DNA from: Mactromeris polynyma
Lineage: Eukaryota; Mollusca; Bivalvia; Venerida; Mactridae
Direction of reading: 5' to 3'
Length of the DNA: 64,000 nucleotides
NCBI GenBank assembly: GCA_032209605.1
Contig: JASFXZ010000020.1
Coordinates: forward strand, 1,805,501-1,869,500
The notes under the pieces were generated by a model that worked only from the letters and a program-made list of their open reading frames with translations, did not search any database and was not told the origin of the DNA. This document shows positions 46,263 through 58,500 of the stretch, piece by piece. Within the stretch, counting starts at the first letter, position 1. Each line of letters starts with the position of its first letter. Both the position numbers and the translations under genes were made by a program.

Positions 46263-46445
46263 TATGACGTCATCATTTTCATGCTTACTTTGGCATCTTG
46301 TTCTTATTATTGGAATTGCTACAAAAAGAAAAGTAGGCATTCGATTTAATAATTTTGGTATTAAATAACAATTAAAACCCTAAAAATGGACTTTTCGATC
46401 ACTAATAAAGGTTTTGACGAAGCACAGCTCAAATAAAAGAATATA
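46263..46445. repeat. Dispersed repeat (copy 2 of 18303-18520)
   Basis: GACGTCATCATTTTCATGCT, GGCATCTTGTTCTTATTATT, GCTACAAAAAGAAAAGTAGG and AATGGACTTTTCGATCAC. Lies just beyond the stop codon of gene C. Confidence 0.55.
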
Positions 46446-46537
46446 CATAAATAAATTATCACCCATTAAAAGTAATAGTTATTTTCTTCAATAGAAAAGT
46501 CATCGAATTGCATAGTTGGTGTTTGCTTCGTCTGCAT

Positions 46538-49500
46538 TTATTGTAGGGTCACATCTGGTCCAACACCGAGCCATCCGGCGAAATCAGAGTACGGACCGCG
46601 GTCAGCGTATCTAGGGTCAGTAATCAGATTATTGGAATCATCAGTATTTCGGGCCTCAGTTTGACCACTCTTGTGCGACCAAAATCCATTATTATCTAAA
46701 CGATAGTAATGGAAATCCTCACCTGGCCATATAACTAATGCTATCAGACAATCTTTTCCAGCGTCGGAAGTATTAAGCCTTTTAAGACCGTCTCTAATAT
46801 TTGCTTCGTAAACATCGCTGGCTTCCGAATTGATGAATTTTCGACCTGATCCACGGCCTTAAAAGAGAAAACACATCCACAAAGTTAACAATTACGGCAA
46901 CATGACATTGTTTCTTATGACATTTGATACGATATAAATATAAGGATATTGGAAACATTCGCTTCGAGATAGGTGTTCCGATACGTTTTACATCGTAGCA
47001 TCGATTCATACTATCAAGAAATTGACAGGCCCAGTCCATCCTTAGTTCGATTTATTGTTAAAATTTTGGGATAAGTCAAACTATTTGATGTTTTAATTAT
47101 TCACTGTAAATGTTAACTTAAACTTTGAAAACATTCAAAAGATGGGGAAAATTCGTTGCTTCGTGTATAGCCCCGCATACGTGTCTCTTTTGAAAGTTTT
47201 TATTTTATTAACTGAAGAGGTTGGAAACAGCGGCTCTCAAATGTTGCGTGGTCCAAATTGGAAAATACAATTTTTGATTCATTAATGAAAATTATAGTAA
47301 AACGTTATGAGGCGACGTCATCATTTTGGAATATACTTTTCTATTTGTAAATATTTGAAATTGCTATAAAAAGAAAAATAGACGTCTGACTTTAAAATTT
47401 GTTGTAGAGCTAATTTTATTAAATTAAAATAGAAAAATAAATATTTGTTAGAAAATAGGAATATCCGAAAATGGAATTATGGTCAATACTGCAGGTTTTG
47501 TCGTGATACAACTCGTGCAGTTTATTAATTTGTACAATTTTACAAGTATTGTAAATGTCACTTATTTGTCATGTGTGGTGGGGAGAATGTTCGTGGTTGC
47601 TTCACGTTCGAAGGCTAAGTTAATTCGGTATGCTTACCTGGTTGAGCAAAGGTGTGCGTCATACGATTGGTGGCATAATTGTAGCAGTTGTTTCTCTTCA
47701 CGACTCCTCCGGCGTTCCATACCGATGGTTCATAGCGAACAGAGCAAACGTTTGATGCTTGACGTTTCGAGCGACTATAGTATATATGTTGATGCCCGCT
47801 GTGTTGTTTACCTTGGTATAAATAGTTGACTGGTTGATACTCAACGTAGTTCGGTGTTACAGGCGCCTCTTCATACTAAAATGGATTTAAGAACGTAATT
47901 TTCCCGGGGAAAACGGCCTTGTCTGTGTTTTATTCTTTGTTTTTAATTAATCATAGTTGTTTGTAACTTTAGATCGTTTAGCACTCGTGGACGTTCCATG
48001 TTTGTTTACTAGGAAGTAGCGGAACGAATAATTAAAGAACGGAAAGCGGGACTGGTTTAAATACGACAATATTGTCTGCTAAGGCAAGCGGGATAAGTAT
48101 TTCATAACATGAGTACAAACATCTTCAAGATAGAATATAATGCTACAATAAATCAGAATCGCTTATTTGAAAATCTTATAATTAAAAGATCTCTGTATAC
48201 TTTAGTATTTATACTCAGACATATATGTAGGGTTGGGGAATCTTAGTCGGGGGGGGAGGGGGGGGGGGGGTGCGCTGGATACGCCCCATGGATCCCCTAC
48301 TGTACAGTACATAATAGAACGTTGTCCATACAATGTATGTCGTTTCAGAAAGCGTCACATTCAACTGGTAATGCGTCGAGTTGTTCAGTGACAGATATGT
48401 GTCCTAGAAGCGAGTAGTTAAATGTTTTAGTGCTTGTATTATACAGTCGGACCTCCTTTATTCGACAACCTGCTATCCGAATACTCGATATCATCCGAAA
48501 GCCCTGATGTATCTTTTCAAAAGAATTCAAATGAACGAGGTTTGACTGTTTGTCAAATTCAGCGACATTTACGTCTGCAAGGATGACATTCCAATCAACA
48601 TTCACTAATTGGATACAACATCATACCGCCTTAAGAGTCGTATACATATGCATAGTAATATTATCGCTTATGATTTATCATCCACTGATGCATCATGGTA
48701 ATGTGCAGCGAAATTCTGATTCGACGATGTGTCTGAATAAAATAATTTATTATAATCCATTACATCGGAATTTCGCATCAATAATGCATGTTCATGCACC
48801 GTTGACATTATATCACTTTAAATATTAATAAGACTTATTTCCTGTTTTTAGCTTTACCTCTAAAAACAGACCACATGACAACTTCAACCACATATCTCAG
48901 ACATAAAGTCTTATTATTGAAAATTCACTGTACTAATTGTAAATGCCAATTAATTATTAATCAGTATATGAAAGAGCCAAATGGTTAATCACTGGACATA
49001 CATGTTACCTAGTCGCAACAACATTAGCGCCTGTGTATTATAGGGAGGGGTTATAAACTCCATATAACACAAAAAATAAGTTATACGAATGACGATTACA
49101 GTTAGTCATCGAATGATCATTTAAAAATTCCATTGGAACTAAGTCAGACAATAGCTTCCGGTCGCCTGACCTAAGTCAGACAATAGCTTCCGGTCGCCTG
49201 ACCTAAGTCAGACAATAGCTTCCGGCCGCCTGACCTAAGTCAGACAATAGCTTCCGGTCGCCTGACATAAGTCAGACAATAGCTTCCGGCCGCCTGACCT
49301 ATGTCAGACAATAGCTTCCGGCCGCCTGACCTAAGTCAGACAATAGCTTCCGGTCGCCTGACCTAAGTCAGACAATAGCTTCCGGCCGCCTGACCTAAGT
49401 CAGACAATAGCTTCCGGTCGCCTGACCTAAGTCAGACAATAACTTCCGGTCGCCTGACCTAAGTCAGACAATAGCTTTCGGCCGCCTGACCTAAGTCAGA

Positions 49501-52500
49501 CAATAGCTTCCGGTCGCCTGACCTAAGTCAGACAATAGCTTCCAGCCGCCTGACCTAAGTCAGACAATAGCTTCCGGTGGCCTGACCTAAGTCAGACAAT
49601 AGTTTTCGGCCGCATGACCTAAGTCAGACAATAGCTTCCGGTCGCCTGACATAAGTCAGACAATAGCTTCCGACCGCCTGACCTATGTCAGACAATAGCT
49701 TCCGGCCGCCTGACATAAGTTAGACAATAGCTGACCGAGCGTGTCATTAAATGCATCCACACACAAGACATAGACAACATGTAAGCTGTTAAAATGATTC
49801 AACAGACATTTGTTAACAAAGAGACTATACAAACAAAAGATTATGCGAAATGTTTCGGTGGTTTGTCAAAATTCCTCGTAAACCTGTGCGCTGTAAACTA
49901 CATGATTGTATTGTTATTCTCAAAATATGTTGTAAATTATGTCTCAAAATAAGTGTGGTTTATGATTAGTATTCAAGTCCAACTATTTATAACAAAATGC
50001 GCACACGATCTGTCAAATTTGTATTATTGTATGAAATGAAATTATCTGGCAAAAACAATTCACACAACATGTCTAAGGTTTAGCTCACCTGAACCAATGG
50101 CTAAGGTTTAGCTCACCTGAACCAATGGCTAAGGTTTAGCTCACCTGAACCAATGGCTAAGGTTTAGCTCACCTGAACCAATGGCTAAGGTTTAGCTCAC
50201 CTGAACCAATGGCTAAGGTTTAGCTCACCTGAACCAATGGCTAAGGTTTAGCTCACCTGAACCAATGGCTAAGGTTTAGCTCACCTGAACCAATGGCTAA
50301 GGTTTAGCTCACCTGAACCAATGGCTAAGGTTTAGCTCACCTGAACCAATGGCTAAGGTTTAGCTCACCTGAACCAATGGCTAAGGTTTAGCTCACCTGA
50401 ACCAATGGCTAAGGTTTAGCTCACCTGAACCAATGGCTAAGGTTTAGCTCACCTGAACCAATGGCTAAGGTTTAGCTCACCTGAACCAATGGCTAAGGTT
50501 TAGCTCACCTGAACCAATGGCTAAGGTTTAGCTCACCTGAACCAATGGCTAAGGTTTAGCTCACCTGAACCAATGGCTAAGGTTTAGCTCACCTGAACCA
50601 ATGGCTAAGGTTTAGCTCACCTGAACCAATGGCTAAGGTTTAGCTCACCTGAACCAATGGCTAAGGTTTAGCTCACCTGAACCAATGGCTAAGGTTTAGC
50701 TCACCTGAACCAATGGCTAAGGTTTAGCTCACCTGAACCAATGGCTAAGGTAAGGTCGGTCTATATCCGTACCCCTCCACATTGATAATATTGGCATGGC
50801 CGAAATTGATTAAAATAAACTGCGTTATTTGAATTAACATAGTGGTTACCAAGGAAACCATTTTAAAATATACTTCAAAATATCTACGCTAAGAAGCCAG
50901 TGATCAGAATTATTTGAATCTTTTTATAGAACTGACGAAATGTTGACCGCCTACATAGTTTGCTTACATGCTGTGTGAGTAATCTCACGACAAGGACCTC
51001 TATTAGTTACCAAAATCCATTGTCAGATTTTTTAACAGATATATTTAACTAGTTTCATCTAATACCTTTTCTCTTTATAGCGATTCCAACAATAAGAACA
51101 CTCTTTAGCAAAAGTTAACTACCAAACGATGACGTTGCGTCAGAAATGTTTCGCTCAAATATACATTATTTCTTTATAACATGTTCTGTTTTCAAATGGG
51201 AAACTGAAAGTACACAGCGCTTACAAACATTTCCAAGTTCGTTTTATATTTTAAATCTAAGGTTAGCGACCAAAAACATCTTAGTTTGTGACGTCAAAAA
51301 CTCATTGGGAAATACTGGACGTCGTTAGCAACGTCACACATGCTGTCATGTAATAACTCCAATATCCACGAATCTTGTATTGCGCACAAAAGCAACATAT
51401 CAGTATTACTCAGAGGATCAATTTTCTGCCACCATCAGCATCTTGTTCAAATTCATTGCACTAAAACACTGTTAAATATTTTTTATATTAAACTACGAGC
51501 ATTTCTCCTTGACGTCTTAAAAACAAACTTTATCAAAGGTCCGGACGTAGCAGTCACATTAAAAGGATTTATGGAAGTATCACATGACTGAAAATACGAC
51601 TCGTATGCCTGTATACTTCACTCAAGGTTATAAAAACGTTGTATTATGCAGTTAACTTTTTGTTTTTGTTTTATTAATAATTAATATTTCGCCAGGGAAA
51701 TTTCGTTTACTGCTGTTATAAATGAACTCCGTGAATGTGTCCGATTTGATTTGTTAGAGCAAAATGGCTTACTGTGTGTGTTTGTTGACGTATGATTGGC
51801 GTGTGCTGTTTTGTCCTCTCTGTGAGTGGGCGGCGGGCGAATACAGAGAATTTAGACAAACAACAATTGTGAGTCCGCAAATCGTTGTCATAAAAGATTG
51901 CAAATAAGCAGCATACATAAGACAGAATCCCGGGAATACAAAACATATTTGCTTGTCCCAACAAATGAATACTTGTTTATGTCGAGCGGGAAATGCCACA
52001 AGTCAGTGCGCTGCCATCGCCAAAAGTACCAGGAAACATGAAGCTAATATGCACACGTGAGCCAATAACAACATAAAAAGTGGCATACGACATTAACAGG
52101 AATAAAAGCCATGTACGAGATACACCTGATTCGAGGTTCTTTGTAGTTGGCTCTCAAATATAGAGCCGAGTTGTTGTTTTTTAAAGAAGGAGAATAAGGT
52201 CATAATCCCTCGTGGTTTACCTCAAGACTACAACACGTGGTCCTTCTTTTTTAAATACTTCGAGAAAGCGTTGTTGGCGAAGGTTTAAAAACACAATTAC
52301 TGTTTAGTACTTGAATGCTGATGACTAAGTTAGCGACGCTCACTACGTTTCGTAAAAGTAAGTAAGTTTATGAAAAAAACATCGATTTGAGGTTCTGAAT
52401 TCAGGTAAATTAATCTGTCAGCAGTAGCAATAATGACGTCACCCCGCACGCCAGTAGCAATAATGACGTCAAAACCGCGTGTGTCCCCCGCACGCCAGTA

Positions 52501-55500
52501 GCAATAATGACGTCAAAACCGCGTGGTTCCCCCCGCACGCCAGTAGCAATAATGACGTCAAAACCGCGTGGTTCCCCCGCACGCCAGTAGCAATAATGAC
52601 GTCACAATCCGCGTGATTCCCCGCACGCTAGTAGCAATAATGACGTCACAAACCACGTGGTTCCCTCGCACGCACCGATCGAGTATGACAGAAATTATTT
52701 ATTTTAGGACGAATAATGCAAAGGAGGTAATTATGTATACTTACTTTACCAGTTATACCTGACGATACTTCGTCCATGACATCCCGGTCCAGGCCATGAG
52801 TACAAGACGTCAGTAAAACATTCTCAAGATCTTCGTTAGTGTGACGTCCCACTGTCTTCCATGCCATCTGTCCAAATACGTTGGTGGCGGTCACAATGAA
52901 ACCACGATAACCGAGGTCTTCGTCCATTCTAAAATTATAAAAAATCATGTACACTGAACGAAATTTCTTACGCAACGTCTTGGATTTGTTTACCTTTCAC
53001 CCATAGATTTGCATTATTTATTCATGGTCGTAGTGTTGCAAAGTTCTAACTTTTATTTGCATATGGGACAAGAACGTTGCTTTTCTCTATCATTAATACT
53101 AAAGCGCAAACAATTAATTAGTTACGTTGACAGTTTTGCTGAGTATATAAGTCTACATGTTGAAGAGTTTTGTCATAACAGAGAAATACCTAAATTTTAT
53201 ATGCGTGTAATTTATAGATATAATTACTCACTCAACCTTCAATGGCATTGTTCGCTAGGGAGGAGTCTAAAGTTGCTACAGGGAACGCCACATACATAAG
53301 ACAATGCCTTCCCTTGCAGACACCAGAAAAAAACAACAGTCTATACTACTTTGGGTACTTAAGAGCTGCAAGGGTAACATGTATGTAAATAGGGGAGCAA
53401 GGAAAAGTCTAGTCGACAATAACAAATAACCATGAAGCATTTAGGGGGGGGGGGGGCAATATAGGGAAAGTGTTGAATGGATGGAAAACGTACTCAGTGG
53501 GTGGACCACCGTTGACTGCCCAGGTAATGCGTTCATACAACTGGCTGTTTTGGTCAATATCCCATTCCGGGTCCTCACGTCCAGAAAATACATCTAAAGT
53601 GACGCGATATTTTACACCTGAAAACAGAAAATTCAAAATTATCAGTGCATAAAATACAAAGAATCAAATCTTCGCAAAAATGTTAGAACACATTTACAAT
53701 AGATCTGTGAAAATCATTTCGGATTGACAATTCTCCTAGTTATCCATTATGGTCGGCCAGGCCATTCATTGCGCCCCTGTTCACTTACGTATGTACCATT
53801 GAGCCTCCTCAAATGCCTTTGTTTTATGGATTGTTGTTTTACCCGAGATCTGTGTGGAGAGGCACTGGCTTATGTATGTGGCGTTCCCTGTAGCAACTTA
53901 TTATCTCTCTTTTATAAATCTATTCATACAATAGAGCGTAAGTTTACCATATCAATGCGAGTAAAGCTGTTCAGAAGTACGCCAAAATATCATATCATTG
54001 AATATGTTTCTGAATATAGTAACAAATATGTACTATATAAACGTAAAGCCCTCCTGCCAATACCTATCCAAGTATGTCAATATCGCCGTAAGACGCACCC
54101 ACCCTGTATATTCGTCTCGAACTATGTAACATAAATTCACTTCAAGATATCATTTCAACTTTAGTTAATACTCCAGATATCATGCGGTTCTGACGAATGG
54201 ATGTTTGTCTTAATGGTTTCTTTGTGTAAGTGCAACTTTCTCTGGTAAGCCAAATCGGTGTTAATGTTTCCGAGCAATGACAATCTTGTTCATTATCTAA
54301 GTTACATAATACGCGGACTTAAATTCGCGCTTCGTCTCTAGCGCGAAATACGCGAAAATTAGACCTGCGCGAATTCAAATGATACTACAGTAAAGGGTTT
54401 TGTCTGAAGGTTTGATCATGTGGAGTAATTCACAATTAATCATCAGTGCAGTAGAATTTGTAACAGTTTCTGTGATGTATTGTCTCATACTCAGTGCATA
54501 AATCAAGATTTCGTGTCACTTGTCCTCATTGTCGTTAATCATCAAAATTCTCCAATTTCGGAATGAATCTTGTTCCAATTATCATACCGAACATGATCTT
54601 GTTTAACATGACCACAAAGGTGTATGGCTTGCCACGTGCATAGTGTCGGTTATTGGTATGGTAGAGGTCACTGAGGGAGTTGCCGGGTACGCAAGAGAGG
54701 TAGGACAATCTTTGTTCGATCATGACTACCGCTGCTATGTGATAAAGGGATAATCAAGAGGCTCATGCAAGAACACACGCTAATAAATAGGTGTTTAACA
54801 CAACAAGCATCACAGATATATTTATCTATTTGTGTATTCATTTTCTATTTGTTATATTCATATTTTATTGCAATATCCTAAATACGTCAGTGGAGTAGAA
54901 TCTACTTAGAAACTTGTTGAGCGTAAATTGTATTATATAAATTCGCACTTATGTCTGATAGCTAATTTATGTGCGCGCTAATATCACACATTTCACAAAA
55001 AAGTGGGGGTCTCCCAAATCGAAATAATTCATGATGAAAGGTGCAATTAAGTAATCAGTCAAATTCTTATACGAAACAGGTAAACATTATTAAAACTCAT
55101 GAATTGACATCTTGATACCAAATGATAGATAATACATTAAATGTGTATTCCTAAATGGTAGTGTTTCCTTTTTATATGAATTAGAAGCATTCGAATGGTA
55201 AAAAATGGCTATAAAATATTGGTTTTAAAATCTATAAAATATAGGTTACATATACATATTTAGGACGGAGAGTGTTGGAAAGATTGTCAGATACGGATAA
55301 GAAATTTGAAACGCTTGAATGAAAAAAACTCACAGATTGGTTTCTTCGAATTATGATCGTGCTCTATAAAAGTGAGAAAACGTTGAGCACGTGGGTCACA
55401 TCAGACTTCAGACAAATCTAGGACAAATAAGAAGGGACACATGGGGAGGGACGCTATAATGGATCAGGGGTCACGTGCAAGGAGGAGTACAAGATAGACA

Positions 55501-58500
55501 AACAAACATAGACCCTTTACGAACAGAATGTCCGTTTTCATGTTCCTTTACTTGATATAATACCCATGTTCTCTTCTCACCCTTTCGGTCTATTATTACT
55601 GACTTTCATGGCTTGTTCCTCGGTAAACTCCATCCATTCAACCCTTTCCCCACTTTATGTCCCCTAAATTATCCATGGTTGATTTTGATTGTAGGCCAGA
55701 CCATTATGTGTTCCCCTATTCCCATACATGTTTATCCTTGCACCTTCTCAGTCTCTGATTAAGTGTAGGCTATTGTTGCCAAGGGATCTGTGTGGAGAGG
55801 CGTTGTCTTATGTATGTGGCGTTCCCTGTAACTACTTAATCGCTCTTTTATAAACAGTCCAAAACGATTTGCTTTATACGAAAATACATAAAATGATCTA
55901 AAAGCTTAATTAATCAAAACTAATTAATATAATTAATTGCTAACGATTTATCATTTTGGTTTTTGTTATATGCTGTGCAATAAAACATCTACCCTGAGAA
56001 TAATTGAATTTTTGACTTGCGATTAAAACACAACTGTCTAAAAGCTCTTGTTTTAGCAATGGTGTTTTCCGCGTTTATTTCATCTTGTCCCCCTTGTTGT
56101 CCCCCTTAATTCTCCATAATTGTTTTATGGCCGGTCAGACGATTCTATGTGCCCCTATATCCATACATGTTTACCCTTGCACCTCCTCGGTCCCTAATAA
56201 CTCCAGTGGTCTGTTGGGGGGGGGGGGGGCATTGTCTTATGTATGTGACGTTCCTTGGAACAACTTTAATCCCTTTTAAGAGTCGCATGACAAGCCAGGG
56301 ACATGTTGTGACATTTCCTGCTATTCAGGTGGAGGGACACCCCAGTCATATGACATACTTTTGGACATGGGAGGACGCTTGAGTAGATACACCGAACCCC
56401 CTGTGTCAGCTGGATAACTTCCACACATACCAATTGTTCATCCCGGGTGGGATTCAAAACCGCAAAGGGTTGGGTAAGATTTAAAGTCAGCGACCAAGAA
56501 TTCGACAGCTCCTCGTGTGGACCAGACAAAGGTGAAGGACGATGTCATTCCGCGAGCAACTGATAACTCCTCGCGTGGACCAAAAATGAAGGACGATGTC
56601 ATTCCGCGAGCAACTGATAACTCCTCGCGTGGACCAAAAATGAAGGACGATGTCATTCCGCGAGCAACTGATAACTCCTCGCGTGGACCAAAAATGAAGG
56701 ACGATGTCATTCCGCGAGCAACTGATAACTCCTCGCGTGGACCAAAAATGAAGGACGATGTCATTCCGCGAGCAACTGATAATTATTTGCGTGGACCAAA
56801 AATGAAGGACGATGTCATTCCGCGAGCAACTGATAATTATTTGCGTGGACCAAAAATGAAGGACGATGTCATTACGCGAGCAACTGATAATTATTTGCGT
56901 GGACCAAAAATGAAGGACGATGTCATTCCGCGAGCAACTGATAACTCCTCGCGTGGACCAAAAATGAAGGACGATGTCATTCCGCGAGCAACTGATAACT
57001 CCTCGCGCGGACCAAAAATGAAGGACGATGTCATTTCGCGAGCAACTGATAATTATTTGCGTGGACCACCAAAGGTGAAGGACGATGTCATTCCGCGAGC
57101 AACTGATAACTCATCGCGTGGACCAAAAATAAAGGACGATGTCATTTCGCGAGCAACTGATAATTATTTGCGTGGACCAAAGGTGAAGGACGATGCCATT
57201 CCGCGAGCAACTGACAGCTCTTCGTGTGGAACAGAGTTGAAGATAAATGACCTCGGAAGCAACATCTTCAGTCAATTTGTTATCAACAGTCGGAATGTCT
57301 TCGTAGTGAAATTAAACGTTTTATAATTACAACATCATTAGCATTCCGTCGGTGAATGGCAGCAATGCAAGTTATGCTAAATACGTCAAAATTAGCGACA
57401 TTATTATTATAATTTCGTTACGAATAAAAAGCCTTTTCATGCGGTGCCAAGCTAATTGCATCAAAAAAGGATGTGCATGTCTTGATTCATATTTTAAGAC
57501 TATACTGACGTATGTCAAGCTGCAACAATTAAGTCTGCATATCAAACATGCTACACTGTCTTAGCAGTTTCACACATAAAACGAGCATTGTGATATAAGT
57601 CATAAACCAGTTTTAAGCAAACGTATGCAATTTTGTCAACCGTAATATAATTATAATATAAATCTTTTCTAGACATGAAAGCTAATTTACACATATGATA
57701 TTAAATGCAATATAAACATTAGGCGTTTATCTACAGAAAACAACATTGTGCATGACAAAACATTTATCATATTATGAAAATAATAATTGCAAATGGCTAA
57801 AAGCGAAAATTGCGGAACAGGGAGGGTCACATTTAGACATCAGAACTTTTCTACAGAGGTGTAGGCAATGAAAGGAGGCACTGAAGAGGTGTAGGCAATG
57901 AAAGGAGGCACTGAAGAGGTGTAGGCAATGAAAGGAGGCACTGAAGAGGTGAAGGCAATGAAAGGAGGCACTGAAGAGGTGTAGGCAATGAAAGGAGGCA
58001 CTGAAGAGGTGTAGGCAATGAAAGGAGGCACTGAAGAGGTGTAGGCAATGAAAGGAGGCACTGAAGAGGTGTAGGCAATGAAAGGAGGCACTGAAGAGGT
58101 GTAGGCAATGAAAGGAGGCACTGAAGAGGTGTAGGCAATGAAAGGAGGCACTGAAGAGGTGTAGGCAATGAAAGGGGGCACTAAAGAGGTGAAGGCAATG
58201 AAAGGAGGCACTGAAGAGGTGTAGGCAATGAAAGGAGGCACTGAAGAGGTGAAGGCAATGAAAGGAGGCACTGAAGAGGTGTAGGCAATGAAAGTAGACA
58301 CTAAAGAGGTGTAGGCAATGAAAGTAGGCACTAAAGAGGTGTAGGCAATGAAAGGAGGCACTGAAGAGGTGTAGGCAATGAAAGTAGGCACTGAAGAGGT
58401 GTAGGCAATGAAAGGAGGCACTGAAGAGGTGTAGGCAATGAAAGGAGGCACTAAAGAGGTGAAGGCAATGAAAGTAGGCACTGAAGAGGTGAAGGCAATG

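Noticed and set aside
51716..51999. Hydrophobic minus-strand start (MFCIPGILSYVCC) as first exon of a separate gene joined to 47875
   Set aside because: Phase would fit, but exon 3 of gene C also joins exon 4 in phase, and a YEP-NNCYNY domain after the LGYxGF domain is more consistent with what I recall of related proteins. Kept only as an alternative.
52646..52745. Read-through of gene C exon 3 into the intron as the true C-terminus
   Set aside because: The AAA/GTAAGTATAC donor is strong and identical in form to the gene B exon 2 donor; the read-through peptide runs into a CRE array.
54535..54723. 62-codon minus frame in intron 1 of gene C
   Set aside because: No similarity to the family motifs and no acceptor/donor pair in phase with the neighbouring exons.
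56517..57326. 269-codon frame with MKDDVIPRATDN repeats
   Set aside because: 54-bp array, 18 codons per unit, no signal peptide or splice context, and it is within an intron on the opposite strand.
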